A stretch of DNA of 64,000 nucleotides from Asaia sp037151935 (GTDB taxonomy: Bacteria > Pseudomonadota > Alphaproteobacteria > Acetobacterales > Acetobacteraceae). A model generated the notes under the pieces. It did no database searches, was not told the DNA's origin, and saw only the letters and a list, made by a program, of their open reading frames with translations. The stretch covers positions 992,001-1,056,000 of the forward strand of contig NZ_CP157575.1 in assembly GCF_051628905.1 (NCBI RefSeq), read 5' to 3'. The translations under genes and the position numbers were made by a program. Position 1 is the first letter of the stretch; each line of letters starts with the position of its first letter. Shown piece by piece: positions 18,218 to 27,941 of the stretch.

Positions 18218-20278
18218 CTAGAAAGAGGACCCGCCACCGAAATCGTGCCAGTCATCATCATCCATCAGATCGGCATCGATAGGGGCAAAGTCCAGATCGG
18301 GCGCCGCCGGCTCTGTCGCCCAGCTCTCAGGGGCTTCCAGCTCCTCTGGCGGCAACCCGTATTCATCGAGCGAGAGATCCTTGGGCTCCCCCACGCGCGC
18401 ATCGGGAAAGACATCGAGAATGGCGCGCAAAAGCGGGTGCGCATGCAACTCTTCACGACGCAGCGCGACAATCTCGGCACCCTGTTCATCGAGTGTCGGT
18501 TCGCCTTCTTCCTGCGAAGTCTCGATCTGCCACTGACCCGGATAGACGCGCTCAAGCAGGGCCTGAAGCCGTGTCTCGATGCGCGGGGGCGTGCCGCGCG
18601 CCATGCGCAACAGCACACGAGGCGGCTCGAAGCGCACCAGATGGGCAGAATGGCGCAGAATACCGTGCAACATCGCCTCTGACTCGCGTGCCACGAAGGC
18701 CACCATTTCGCGCCAAGAACGCAAAGGCGGCGGCGGCGGCGGCGCCTCAGCGCTTTCGGTCTCGGGCTGTGGCGGCGCTGGCGTCAGGATCGGCGCTGGC
18801 GCGAGGCTCGGCACTTCATAGGCGATCCCGCCATTGGCCACCAGACGCAGCGCAGCCCGAGGGCGATCATCGCCGCCATCCGATGCTACCCCCGTCGGCG
18901 TAGCGCGCGCCGCAAGAATCGACTCGTCGCCACCAGCCCTGCCCGGCGCTTCGGCAGGCAGACTGCTCTCTTTTTGGTCGGCAGGCATCTGCATGACCAG
19001 ACGCGCCAGACGATCGGGGGTGGGCAGCGTGCTGGCGTAGCAGAGCCGGATCAGCACCATTTCTGCCGCAGCCCGTCGATCGGGAGCCTGTTCGACTTCC
19101 TGAATACCCTTGAGCAGGATCTGCCACGCACGGCCGAGTTCGGCGTTGGGCAATCGATCGGCGAGCGAGGCACCACGATCACGCTCTGCCTCAGGCAGTT
19201 CGCGGCTGTGGCGCAGGCTGGGAATGGCCTTCAGACGCGAAATAATATGGATCAGATCGAGCAGATCGGTAAGCAGAATGCCGAGATCGGCGCCCTGTGC
19301 ATAGGCCTGACCGCTGATCTCAAGCGCCTGATCGGCCTTGCCCTGCATCAGTACTTCGAAAAGGTCGAAAACGCTCTGACGATCTGCCAGACCGAGCATC
19401 GCGCTGACCATCGGCGCTTCGATACGCGCTGCGCCTTCGCCCTCGCCCTGGGCAATGGCCTGATCGAGCAATGACAGCCCATCGCGCACGGAACCGTCGG
19501 CGGCGCGTGCGATGAGCGATAGCGCCTCATCGGAGAACGCGACCGATTCTTTCTCGGCAATTCCGGCGAAATGCTGCATCAGCATTTCCTGCGGCACGCG
19601 GCGCAGGTCGAAGCGCTGGCAACGGGACAGCACAGTGACCGGCACCTTGCGCAGTTCTGTTGTCGCGAAAATGAACGTCACCTGCTCGGGCGGCTCTTCG
19701 AGAGTCTTGAGCAGGGCATTGAACGCATTGCGCGAGAGCATGTGGACCTCATCGATGATGAAGACCTTCATGCGGCCCTGCATGGGCCGAAAGCGCGTTG
19801 CCTCGATGATTTCCCGTATGTCGTCTACGCCCGTGCGCGAGGCGGCATCCATCTCCAGCACGTCGGGGTGACGATCGGCGAGAATCGCCGTGCAATTGGC
19901 GCAGACACCACAAGGGTCGGCGGTCGGGCCACCCTGCCCGTCAACGCCGATGCAGTTCAGCGCTCGGGCGATGATACGCGCGGTCGTGGTCTTGCCGACA
20001 CCGCGCACGCCGGTAAGCATGAAAGCATGCGCCACACGACCGAGCTGGAAGGCACGGCGCAGAATACGCACCGTCGCGTCCTGACCGATCAGATCGTCGA
20101 AATGCTGGGGCCGGTATTTGCGCGCCAGTACGCGATAGGGCCCGCTGCGCTCCGCCGTTTTCTTCGGCTCGGGGAAAGCCGCTGGCGCAGGCGCCGAAGG
20201 GGCATCGAAAAATCCGCCCTCTTCCATCGGGGGGAGCGGAATTTCTTCTGGTGTGGGGGTATCGTCTGAAGGAGTCAT
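18218..20278 (-). CDS. dnaX: DNA polymerase III subunit gamma/tau
   Basis: Clamp-loader ATPase subunit. 686 residues from ATG 20278 (MTPSDDTPTPEE). The open frame continues upstream, but that stretch is the SRP RNA gene, so the start is set here. An acidic, proline-rich N-terminal extension of about 45 residues precedes YRVLARKYRPQHFDDLIGQ. Then come Walker A GVRGVGKTTT at about 90-99, the CGVCANC zinc site, Walker B IIDEVHMLS, and the sensor FIFATTELRKVP. The Pro/Ala-rich linker about residue 510-560 leads into a C-terminal tau-like domain. No obvious A-run for programmed frameshifting was noticed. Confidence 0.95.
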   Translation of the reverse strand: MTPSDDTPTPEEIPLPPMEEGGFFDAPSAPAPAAFPEPKKTAERSGPYRVLARKYRPQHFDDLIGQDATVRILRRAFQLGRVAHAFMLTGVRGVGKTTTARIIARALNCIGVDGQGGPTADPCGVCANCTAILADRHPDVLEMDAASRTGVDDIREIIEATRFRPMQGRMKVFIIDEVHMLSRNAFNALLKTLEEPPEQVTFIFATTELRKVPVTVLSRCQRFDLRRVPQEMLMQHFAGIAEKESVAFSDEALSLIARAADGSVRDGLSLLDQAIAQGEGEGAARIEAPMVSAMLGLADRQSVFDLFEVLMQGKADQALEISGQAYAQGADLGILLTDLLDLIHIISRLKAIPSLRHSRELPEAERDRGASLADRLPNAELGRAWQILLKGIQEVEQAPDRRAAAEMVLIRLCYASTLPTPDRLARLVMQMPADQKESSLPAEAPGRAGGDESILAARATPTGVASDGGDDRPRAALRLVANGGIAYEVPSLAPAPILTPAPPQPETESAEAPPPPPPLRSWREMVAFVARESEAMLHGILRHSAHLVRFEPPRVLLRMARGTPPRIETRLQALLERVYPGQWQIETSQEEGEPTLDEQGAEIVALRREELHAHPLLRAILDVFPDARVGEPKDLSLDEYGLPPEELEAPESWATEPAAPDLDFAPIDADLMDDDDWHDFGGGSSF

Positions 20279-20307
20279 GCGCGAAAAAGCGAGACCGGGT
20301 GCTTCAG

Positions 20308-20413
20308 GGGGTGGGAGGCCGAACACATGACCCGAACAAAACTCACTGCGGCTGCTTCCTTCCGGACCTGACCGGGTTCGCAAGCCGTCCGTCCAAGGCC
20401 GACCTCCCGGTGC
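20308..20413 (-). ncRNA. ffs: 4.5S / SRP RNA
   Basis: The minus strand carries the universally conserved SRP domain IV: GGTCAGGTCCGGAAGGAAGC followed by AGCC, with the GGAA tetraloop. The arms GGGAGGTCGGCC at the 5' side and GGCCTCCC at the 3' side close the rod, giving a molecule of about 100 nt. It lies directly upstream of dnaX, a common bacterial position. Exact ends are estimated from the pairing. Confidence 0.93.
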
Positions 20414-20464
20414 AGGGTTAACACCATTCTGCCTCTTCTGCGCAAGAGGCAGGTGCAGGTTTTT

Positions 20465-22285
20465 TTACAACCCGCTCGCGCCACCACCCTCGTGACGGCG
20501 ATCCCAGCCGCCATAGAGCTTGCCTGTCTGCGGCGCAGCAACAGAAGAACGACCGAACAGAATGCCCTCTGCAACACCCCATGGGCGATGTGGCGAAAGC
20601 GTATAACCCTCGAGTTGCAAAGCTTCCATCACCTCGGGACCGAGCGCGCGCGGCTCGAGTTCGATGGCGACCGGCTTCCATTGTTCGTGAATGCGCGGCA
20701 GATCGACAGCCTGCTGAATATCCAGCCCGCCATCGATCACTCCGAGCACGACAGACAGCACGATTGTCGGGATGCGCGACCCGCCGGGGCTGCCGATCAC
20801 CATGAAGGGCTTGCCTTCATGCGAGATAATCGTAGGCGCCATGGAAGAGAGCGGCGTCTTGCCCGGCGCAATGGCATTGGCCTCCGAGCCGACAATGCCG
20901 AACATATTGGCACTGCCGGGTTTGGCCGAAAAATCGTCCATCTCGTCATTGAGGAAGAAGCCGGTATCCCCGCCGATCACCCCGGCACCGAACCAACCAT
21001 TGAGCGTATAGGTAGCCGAAATGGCAAAACCCGAACGGTCGGCGACGGAGAACTGCGTCGTCTCGTGCTTCTCGTGGGTATCGCTCGCCGCTGGCTGGGC
21101 CGCCATGGGCAGGGCTGCGCCGGCCACCAGCGCGTCCGAATTGAGCGCGTGATCGAGTGGGATGCCCTTACGAATATCTGCGGCATAGGCCGGATCGATC
21201 AGATGGGCCACCGGGTTTTTCACGAAATCGGGGTCGCCCAGATCGCGCCGGTCGGAATAGGCATGGCGCATAGCCTCGACCTGACGCTGCACACCGGCAA
21301 CGCTGCGCAGGCCCAGCGTCTTCATGTCATAGCCAGAGAGGATGTCGAGCATCTCGCAGAGCGCGACGCCGCCGCCGCTCGGAGGGGGCGCGGTATCGAT
21401 ATCATAGCCACGATAGCGGCAATGGATCGGAGCGAATTCGCGCGGATGATAGGAAGCGAAATCGGCGAGGGTCAGAATACCCCCGCTTTTCTCACTGGCC
21501 GCAACGACCTGCTGCGCGATGGCACCCTTGTAAAACTCATCCGCTCCCGAGTGCGCGATGCCGCGCAGAGTCTTCGCAAGCGCTTTCTGCACCAGACGAT
21601 CGCCCTTTTGGAGCGGCGTGCCATCAGCGCGCAGGAAAATGCCACGCGCATGGGCATCCTTCTGGAAGGCCTCGGTGCTGGTATGCAGCAGATCGGCATC
21701 GCCCTGTCCCAGAACGAAGCCTTTCTCAGCCAGCGCGATGGCTGGAGCCATGACCTTGGCGCGGCTCAACTTGCCCCAGCGACGATGGATTTCCTCAAGA
21801 CCCGCAACCGTTCCCGGCACACCCACAGCCCGCCAGCCCTCAATAGAGGCCTTTGGATCGACCTTACCCTGCGCATCCTGATACATGGTGGGCGTTGCTG
21901 CCCCAGGCGCGCGCTCGCGGAAATCGATAAAAGTCGTCTTGCCATCTGGCAGGCGCAGGGTCATGAACCCGCCGCCGCCGATATTGCCCGCTGCCGGATA
22001 GACCACAGCCAGAGCATAGCCGACCGCCACAGCCGCATCCGCGGCATTGCCGCCAGCAGCTAGAATCTGCCGTCCGGCTTCCGAAGCGAGATGCTGTGCC
22101 GACACCACCATGCCACGCGTGCCCTCGACCGGACTGGCTGGTTTCAACTCCGGGTTTACCGTACCGAAAGCCAACGGATCATAAGGCATGGCCGCTACTG
22201 CAGGGGCGGCAGAAGCAAGGCTTGGCAGGGAAATACCGGCGAGAAGGAGCGACAGGGCTGCCGTCCGGGTGCAGACACGCTTCAC
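20465..22285 (-). CDS. ggt: Gamma-glutamyltransferase, secreted
   Basis: Hydrolyses glutathione and other gamma-glutamyl compounds in the periplasm. 606 residues from GTG 22285, chosen because AGAGGA sits eight bases upstream and because it begins a good signal peptide (VKRVCTRTAALSLLLAGISL, LASA cleavage). The proenzyme self-cleaves before a Thr; the expected site is visible as KHETTQFSVADRSG. Other family blocks are GGNAADAAVAVGYALAVVYP, NIGGGGFMTLRL, FIDFRERAP and GSPGGSRIPTIVLSVVLGVID. The open frame begins 28 codons earlier inside the map 3' end and is not needed. Confidence 0.93.
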   Translation of the reverse strand: MKRVCTRTAALSLLLAGISLPSLASAAPAVAAMPYDPLAFGTVNPELKPASPVEGTRGMVVSAQHLASEAGRQILAAGGNAADAAVAVGYALAVVYPAAGNIGGGGFMTLRLPDGKTTFIDFRERAPGAATPTMYQDAQGKVDPKASIEGWRAVGVPGTVAGLEEIHRRWGKLSRAKVMAPAIALAEKGFVLGQGDADLLHTSTEAFQKDAHARGIFLRADGTPLQKGDRLVQKALAKTLRGIAHSGADEFYKGAIAQQVVAASEKSGGILTLADFASYHPREFAPIHCRYRGYDIDTAPPPSGGGVALCEMLDILSGYDMKTLGLRSVAGVQRQVEAMRHAYSDRRDLGDPDFVKNPVAHLIDPAYAADIRKGIPLDHALNSDALVAGAALPMAAQPAASDTHEKHETTQFSVADRSGFAISATYTLNGWFGAGVIGGDTGFFLNDEMDDFSAKPGSANMFGIVGSEANAIAPGKTPLSSMAPTIISHEGKPFMVIGSPGGSRIPTIVLSVVLGVIDGGLDIQQAVDLPRIHEQWKPVAIELEPRALGPEVMEALQLEGYTLSPHRPWGVAEGILFGRSSVAAPQTGKLYGGWDRRHEGGGASGL

Positions 22286-22304
22286 GTGGATCGTTCCTCT
22301 CAGA

Positions 22305-23111
22305 TCAGCCCAGATCATACGGGGGCTTGGTGTAACCAGCGGGTGAGAGTGTGAAAATCTCGCATCCATCGTGTGTCACGGCAAGCATATGTTCGAACTG
22401 AGCCGAGAGGGAGCGGTCGCGCGTGACGGCTGTCCACCCATCTTCAAGCGTCTTGGTGCCTTCTTTGCCGAGATTGAGCATGGGCTCGATGGTAAACACC
22501 ATGCCTTCCTGCAATTTGAGCCCCTTGCCGGGCTTGCCGTAATGCACGACCTGCGGTTCCGCATGAAACTCCCGCCCGATGCCGTGACCGCAGAAATCGC
22601 GCACGACAGACAAACGGTGTCCCTCGGCGAAGCTCTGGATGGCATGACCGATATCGCCCAGCGTCTTGCCGGGCGCGACTTCGGCGATACCGAGCATCAG
22701 AGCCTTGTAGGTCAGATCGACGAGATTGGCCGCTTTGCGTGGCACCGAACCCACCAGATACATGCGCGAAGTGTCGCCATACCAACCATCGAGAATCGAC
22801 GTCACATCGATATTGACGATATCGCCATCCTTGAGGCAGCGCTCACCGGGGATACCGTGGCAGACGACATGATTGATCGAGATGCAGCAGGATTTGGGAA
22901 AACCACGATAATTCAGCGGCGCCGGAATCGCCCCGTGATCGAGCGTGTAGTCATGGATCAATCGGTTGAGATCGTCGGTCTTGGCACCGGGAACCACGTA
23001 GGGGGTGATCATGTCTAGCGTCGCGGCTGCCAGTTGCCCCGCTTTTCTCAGACCGACGAAATCTTCCTCCGTGTGAAGCGGAACCCCGTGATACGACTCC
23101 ATACTGCCCAT
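22305..23111 (-). CDS. map: Methionine aminopeptidase, type I
   Basis: Removes the initiator Met from nascent proteins. 268 residues. Metal ligands appear in order: NIDVTSILDGWYGDTSRMY (two Asp), HGIGREFHAEPQVVHYG (His), FTIEPMLN (Glu) and QFEHMLAVT (Glu), with the substrate-side VCHGIPGER. An AGGAGG lies upstream; ATG 23111 (MGSMESYHG) or GTG 23120 could start it, and the ATG is preferred for spacing. Confidence 0.96.
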   Translation of the reverse strand: MGSMESYHGVPLHTEEDFVGLRKAGQLAAATLDMITPYVVPGAKTDDLNRLIHDYTLDHGAIPAPLNYRGFPKSCCISINHVVCHGIPGERCLKDGDIVNIDVTSILDGWYGDTSRMYLVGSVPRKAANLVDLTYKALMLGIAEVAPGKTLGDIGHAIQSFAEGHRLSVVRDFCGHGIGREFHAEPQVVHYGKPGKGLKLQEGMVFTIEPMLNLGKEGTKTLEDGWTAVTRDRSLSAQFEHMLAVTHDGCEIFTLSPAGYTKPPYDLG

Positions 23112-23224
23112 GAACTGCACTCGCCTCCTGCTGAATTCTCTGATCTTGCTAAGAATTCGGAGAAAATGCGCGCCTGAGGCGTCGGGAGCAAGGTCGGGGC
23201 CGCGTTTTTTCGCAGCCTGCCAAT

Positions 23225-24355
23225 TCAGCCCTTCTGGTGACGGGATTTTTTCCTGGTCGAGACAACATGGCGCGACGTCGCCATGCGCACATTGGCGCCT
23301 GCCACGACGTGATGCTTGGTACCATGGGCAAGCGGCTGGTAACGGCGCGGGCCGCTGGGCGCCTCGGCGACCTCGAACACGGCGCTCGACCCACCCGAAG
23401 CATGACCACGGCGTCGGACATTACGCGCCAGAACGGTGGGCGGATGCAGAGGCGCCATCGGCGCCACGCCTTCTGACGCGAAACCCTGATCCAGAATACT
23501 GGCCATCATTGCGTTGCGCTGCGGATTGGAGCGCGCGCCGAGCACGACGCCAACGAGACGCACATTGCTGCGCTGGGCAGAGGTAATGAGATTATGACCC
23601 GCGAGGTCGGTATAGCCCGTCTTCATGCCGTCAGCGCCTGCATAGGTCTTGAGCATCGGGTTATGGTTCGGAATCATACGCCCGTGAAACGCGAACATCG
23701 GCGTCGAGAAATAATGGTAATATTCAGGAAAATCCTGAACGAGATGCTGTGCCAGCATCGACAGATCGCGGGCCGTCGTCACCTGATCGGGATCGGGCAG
23801 GCCTGAGGCATTGCGGAAAGTCGTGTTCGACATACCGAGCGCGCGCGCCTGCTGCGTCATCATATTGGCAAAGCGCACTTCATCGCCGCCACCAAGCAAC
23901 TCGCCCAGTGCACAGGCGGCGTCATTGGCCGATTTCGTGACAAGGCCCAGAATCGCCTGCTGCACGACGAAACGTGTACCGGGCACGAGACCCAGCTTGG
24001 AAGGCGCCTGAGTTGCAGCATGAATCGACACCGGCACGGTGGTGTCGGGCGTGATCTCGCCAGCCTTGAGGGCACGAAACGTCATGTAAAGCGTCATGAG
24101 CTTGGTGAGCGACGCCGGGTAACGCTGGAGATCGGGATCGACCTGCGACAGCACGGCACCGCTATTGACGTCGACGACGTACGAACTCACGTGACCGGCA
24201 TATTGTGCCCGCGCCGCCTTTGGCACGCCCACCACACCGGCCGTCAGGCAGACGCCGAGCGCCGTACGCGTGAACACGACCCATTTGCGCGTCTTACCCG
24301 CATTTTTTGCCTTCGAGAGGCGTTTGTTCTTTGCGGACTGCATGCAGTAGGTCAC
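23225..24355 (-). CDS. D-alanyl-D-alanine carboxypeptidase (penicillin-binding, DacA/DacC-like)
   Basis: Trims the terminal D-Ala of peptidoglycan stem peptides. 376 residues. A basic leader and a hydrophobic segment (TALGVCLTAGVVGVP, ARA cleavage) export it. The three active-site motifs are intact: SLTK (Ser82, Lys85), SAN (142-144) and KTG (245-247). The C-terminal ~70 residues are basic and Ser/His-rich (TRKKSRHQKG at the end), unlike the amphipathic anchor of PBP5; they could bind the wall. M5 (MQSAKNKR) is an alternative start. Confidence 0.92.
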   Translation of the reverse strand: MTYCMQSAKNKRLSKAKNAGKTRKWVVFTRTALGVCLTAGVVGVPKAARAQYAGHVSSYVVDVNSGAVLSQVDPDLQRYPASLTKLMTLYMTFRALKAGEITPDTTVPVSIHAATQAPSKLGLVPGTRFVVQQAILGLVTKSANDAACALGELLGGGDEVRFANMMTQQARALGMSNTTFRNASGLPDPDQVTTARDLSMLAQHLVQDFPEYYHYFSTPMFAFHGRMIPNHNPMLKTYAGADGMKTGYTDLAGHNLITSAQRSNVRLVGVVLGARSNPQRNAMMASILDQGFASEGVAPMAPLHPPTVLARNVRRRGHASGGSSAVFEVAEAPSGPRRYQPLAHGTKHHVVAGANVRMATSRHVVSTRKKSRHQKG

Positions 24356-24521
24356 TTGTGCCCCCGGTTCACTGGCGGTTTTCCTATCATAGACAGACGC
24401 TTTTCCTGTCGTCCACGATCATCTGCGCCAATTGCGGGAAAAATAAGGTAAACTGCGCCTTGAGCGGGATTTCGGCGCTTTGTTCCGCGTTAGATCTTTG
24501 CGATCACCGTTTTCATCCCAT

Positions 24522-24950
24522 ATGCTCCTGACCATGCACTACCGCGCCACGACCACCGAGACTTTCATCTCGCCCGGCTTTCCTTCCGGCGCGACCGCAC
24601 TAACGTGCGCTTCGACCCCGGACGAGCCCCCCGGCAAGGATGGGGGTAATGACGAATCGCATATCAGCGTCGTCATTCAGGCCCGACCCGAAACGCGCCG
24701 ACCGGCGATGTACAAGGTTTTGATGCTGAATGACGATTACACCCCAATGGAATTCGTCGTGCATGTTCTGGAGCGCTTTTTTTCCAAATCTCGCGAAGAA
24801 GCGACGAATATCATGCTTAATGTTCACAAGAAGGGCGTCGGCATCTGCGGTGTCTTCACCTTTGAAGTGGCAGAGAGCAAGGTGACACAGGTGATGGATC
24901 TCGCCCGGCAGAACCAGCACCCGCTGCAATGTATGATCGAAAAGGCCTGA
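24522..24950 (+). CDS. clpS: ATP-dependent Clp protease adaptor ClpS
   Basis: Delivers N-degron substrates to ClpAP. The core is complete: MYKVLMLNDDYTPMEFVVHVLERFF, the HKKGVGICGVFTFEVAE block, and the C-terminal CMIEKA. Conserved N-end binding residues (NDDYTPM, then VH) are present. The N-terminal extension is longer than usual; 24522 and 24534 are both ATG starts, while a TTG at 24480 would lengthen it by 14 codons. It is followed by clpA, 120 bases downstream. Confidence 0.94.
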   Translation: MLLTMHYRATTTETFISPGFPSGATALTCASTPDEPPGKDGGNDESHISVVIQARPETRRPAMYKVLMLNDDYTPMEFVVHVLERFFSKSREEATNIMLNVHKKGVGICGVFTFEVAESKVTQVMDLARQNQHPLQCMIEKA

Positions 24951-25070
24951 TCTTGCCCCTTGTCGGCAATCAGTCCCTGAAACCACATAGAGAGTATTCT
25001 TTTTCTAAACCAAGATTAGCCTACATCCAGTCCCGTTGGCCCGTCACGCCTGACCCAAAGGAGCGCCCCC

Positions 25071-27407
25071 ATGTTGTCTCGTATGCTCGAACAGACGCTC
25101 CATCGCGCCCTCACCCTCGCCGGGGAACGGCGGCATGAATATGCGACCCTCGAACATCTCCTTCTGGCCCTGACCGAAGACACCGACTCGGTGACGGTCT
25201 TCAAGGCCTGCGGCATCGACCTCGAAAAGCTGCGCGCCGATCTCACCGAATTCCTCGACAAGGATCTCGCAGGCCTCGCCTCCGAGCGCCCGACCGAGCC
25301 GAAACCTACTGCCGCTTTTCAGCGCGTGATCCAGCGTGCTGCCATTCATGTGCAATCCACCGGGCGTGACGAAGTCACGGGCGCCAATGTGCTTGTGGCT
25401 CTTTTTGCCGAACGCGAGAGCCATGCCGTCTATTTCCTGCAGTTGCAGGACATGACGCGGCTCGATGCGGTCAATTTCATTTCGCATGGCATCGCCAAGG
25501 CGCCTGACAAATCCAGCCGTCGTACCCCAACGGGTTCTCGCGACAAGGAAGAAGGCGAGCGCGAAGAGAAACAAGGCAAGGCCACGAAGCCTCTCGAGGC
25601 GCTGGCTGCCTATTGCGTTGATCTCAATAAACGCGCCGAAGAAGGCAAGATCGACCCCCTGATCGGTCGCGATAGCGAGGTCGAGCGCACAATCCAGATT
25701 CTCTGCCGCCGCACCAAGAACAACCCGCTTTATGTGGGCGACCCCGGCGTCGGCAAGACGGCCATCGCCGAAGGCCTCGCCAAACGCATTGTCGAAGGCG
25801 ATGTGCCCGAGGTACTGCTCGATGCCACGATCTTCTCGCTCGATATGGGCGCGCTGCTGGCAGGTACGCGTTATCGCGGCGATTTCGAAGAACGCCTGAA
25901 AGCTGTCGTGACCGAACTCGACCAGACGCCGGGCGGCATCCTGTTCATCGATGAAATCCACACCGTCATCGGCGCAGGCGCGACTTCAGGCGGGGCGATG
26001 GATGCCTCGAACCTCCTCAAGCCCGCGCTCGCCGCAGGCACGCTGCGCTGCATAGGCTCGACCACCTACAAGGAATATCGCCAGCATTTCGAGAAAGACC
26101 GCGCTCTGGTGCGTCGTTTCCAGAAAATCGACGTGCCGGAACCCTCGATCAGCGACACGATCAAGATCCTTCGCGGCCTGAAGGGCAATTACGAACGCCA
26201 TCACAAGGTGCGCTACACCGACGATGCGCTCAAGGCCGCGGTCGAGCTTTCTGCCAAATACATGCATGACCGCAAGCTGCCCGATAAGGCGATCGACATC
26301 ATCGACGAGGCTGGCGCATCGCGCATGCTCCTGCCCGAGAGCAAGCGTCGCAAGACGGTCACGCTCAAGGATATCGAAGAGATCGTGGCCAAGATTGCCC
26401 GCATCCCGCCCAAATCGGTCTCGACCGACGATCGCGAGACGCTGCGTCTGTTGTCACGCGACCTCAAGAACATGGTGTTCGGTCAGGATCGCGCCATTGA
26501 GGCGCTCACTTCGGCCATCAAGCTGGCACGCGCGGGGTTGCGCGACCCTGAAAAGCCGATCGGCAATTACCTGTTTTCAGGCCCTACCGGCGTTGGTAAG
26601 ACCGAAGTAGCCAAGCAGCTTGCGTCGTCACTCGGTATCGAACTGATCCGTTTCGACATGTCGGAATATATGGAGCGCCACTCCATCTCGCGCCTGATCG
26701 GTGCGCCGCCGGGTTATGTCGGCTTCGATCAGGGCGGGCTGCTGACAGATGCCATCGACCAGCATCCTCACGCGGTGCTGCTACTCGATGAAATCGAAAA
26801 AGCCCATCCAGAGCTTTACAACATCCTGCTTCAGGTCATGGATCATGGCCGTCTGACCGATCACAACGGCAAGACGATCGACTTCCGCAATGTCATCCTC
26901 ATCATGACAACCAATGCGGGCGCTGCCGATCTGAGCAAGGAAGCCGTAGGCTTCGGCCGCATCGATCGCATGGGCGAGGACGAGGATGCCATCAAGCGGC
27001 TCTTCACTCCCGAGTTCCGCAATCGCCTGGACGCGATCATTCCCTTCGCCAATCTTACGCCCGAAACTGTCGGGCGCGTGGTGGAGAAATTCGTGCTTCA
27101 GCTCGAAGCCCAGCTCGCCGATCGTCATGTCACGATTGAGATCACCTCTGCTGCCAAGGAGTGGCTCGCCGAGCGGGGCTATGATCGCCATTACGGCGCC
27201 AGGCCGCTGGGTCGTGTCATTCAGGACAATATCAAGAAGCCTCTGGCAGAGGAGCTGCTCTTCGGCGCGCTGGTCAATGGGGGCGCCGTACGCATCGGCC
27301 TGAAGGACAACGCGCTCCATTTCGATTTCCTCGAAGCGACTCCTGCCGCCAGCAAAACAGGCGAGGAAGACACCGACGAGCGCTCAGAGGCGACAAGCGA
27401 CAACTGA
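25071..27407 (+). CDS. clpA: ATP-dependent Clp protease ATP-binding subunit ClpA
   Basis: AAA+ unfoldase that feeds ClpP. 778 residues. Residues 1-145 form the Clp N-domain (ClpS-binding; MLSRMLEQTLHRALTLA, EYATLEHLLLALTED). AAA module 1 has Walker A GDPGVGKTAIAEG and Walker B ILFIDEIHTVIGAG; module 2 has GPTGVGKTEVAKQ and AVLLLDEIEKAH, with a C-terminal RHYGARPLGRVIQ. There is no ClpB-type middle coiled coil. An AAAGGAG ribosome site is spaced well before ATG 25071. The acidic tail ends before a bidirectional terminator. Confidence 0.97.
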   Translation: MLSRMLEQTLHRALTLAGERRHEYATLEHLLLALTEDTDSVTVFKACGIDLEKLRADLTEFLDKDLAGLASERPTEPKPTAAFQRVIQRAAIHVQSTGRDEVTGANVLVALFAERESHAVYFLQLQDMTRLDAVNFISHGIAKAPDKSSRRTPTGSRDKEEGEREEKQGKATKPLEALAAYCVDLNKRAEEGKIDPLIGRDSEVERTIQILCRRTKNNPLYVGDPGVGKTAIAEGLAKRIVEGDVPEVLLDATIFSLDMGALLAGTRYRGDFEERLKAVVTELDQTPGGILFIDEIHTVIGAGATSGGAMDASNLLKPALAAGTLRCIGSTTYKEYRQHFEKDRALVRRFQKIDVPEPSISDTIKILRGLKGNYERHHKVRYTDDALKAAVELSAKYMHDRKLPDKAIDIIDEAGASRMLLPESKRRKTVTLKDIEEIVAKIARIPPKSVSTDDRETLRLLSRDLKNMVFGQDRAIEALTSAIKLARAGLRDPEKPIGNYLFSGPTGVGKTEVAKQLASSLGIELIRFDMSEYMERHSISRLIGAPPGYVGFDQGGLLTDAIDQHPHAVLLLDEIEKAHPELYNILLQVMDHGRLTDHNGKTIDFRNVILIMTTNAGAADLSKEAVGFGRIDRMGEDEDAIKRLFTPEFRNRLDAIIPFANLTPETVGRVVEKFVLQLEAQLADRHVTIEITSAAKEWLAERGYDRHYGARPLGRVIQDNIKKPLAEELLFGALVNGGAVRIGLKDNALHFDFLEATPAASKTGEEDTDERSEATSDN

Positions 27408-27431
27408 AACGTTATTGTCGAGCCAGACAAG

Positions 27432-27463
27432 AAAAAGCGGTGGGGCGACCCACCGCTTTTTTC
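27432..27463 (+). terminator. Terminator between clpA and the DUF3465 gene (works both ways)
   Basis: AAAAAGCGGTGG-GGCGA-CCCACCGCTTTTTT: a GC-rich stem flanked by A and T runs, so it can terminate clpA on the plus strand and the convergent gene ending at 27462 on the minus strand. Confidence 0.9.
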
Positions 27464-27941
27464 ATTCGTATCGGCTGCCATTGACCTGGACATAGCCAGG
27501 GCTCGCCCAGTGTCGTCCCGTGCCATGATGGGTCCAGTCGATACCCTGACTGCGGGGTGAGTCGAAATAATAGCGCCCGACCACCTCGACCGGATCGCCT
27601 GGCTTGACCCAGGGCCAACCCGGTGCCTGCATACGGTCGAGATCCGAGACGATGCGTATCTGGCGCCCCGGCGCCACCTGCATCACGAAATAGCCATGCA
27701 CACCACTTCGCGTGCGACGGGATCTCTGGGTCACGGATACGACCTGGCCACAGACATGTTCAGGAAGGTCGACCCGAGTGGGACCGGTCTGCGCAAACCC
27801 GGCCTGATCGGAGAGGAACTTCTGATTGTCGCATTGCGCCGGGGCGATCTGTGCCTGAGCCGTACCGATCGACAAGGCGCCCAGAAGCCCTGCAACCAGC
27901 ATACCGCGACCAGAAAAGACAGAAGAAGGGAAAATACTCAT
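27462..27941 (-). CDS. Secreted DUF3465 protein
   Basis: 159 residues. A signal peptide (GRGMLVAGLLGALSIG, AQA cleavage) precedes a domain with the DUF3465 pattern: CGQVVSVTQRSRRTRSGVHGYFVMQV, PGDPVEVVGRYYF, and the ending GIDWTHHGTGRHWASPGYVQVNGSRYE. DUF3465 looks like a small OB-fold-type domain of unknown role. The start overlaps the stop of the upstream gene (ATGA), so the two are coupled. Confidence 0.85.
   Translation of the reverse strand: MSIFPSSVFSGRGMLVAGLLGALSIGTAQAQIAPAQCDNQKFLSDQAGFAQTGPTRVDLPEHVCGQVVSVTQRSRRTRSGVHGYFVMQVAPGRQIRIVSDLDRMQAPGWPWVKPGDPVEVVGRYYFDSPRSQGIDWTHHGTGRHWASPGYVQVNGSRYE

Noticed and set aside
20279..20383. N-terminal extension of the dnaX frame
   Set aside because: These codons are the 3' half of the SRP RNA gene.
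20431..20450. GCCTCTT/AAGAGGC hairpin as the ggt terminator
   Set aside because: A perfect 7-bp stem, but no T run follows on the minus strand; it lies between ggt and the SRP RNA and its role is unclear.
20453..22063. 536-codon open frame opposite the gamma-glutamyltransferase gene
   Set aside because: Antisense shadow in high-GC DNA; the product is His/Arg-rich with no domain, and the ggt motifs on the minus strand are complete.
25044..25961. 305-codon minus-strand frame within clpA
   Set aside because: Antisense shadow of the ClpA N-domain and first AAA module; no ribosome site or motif.
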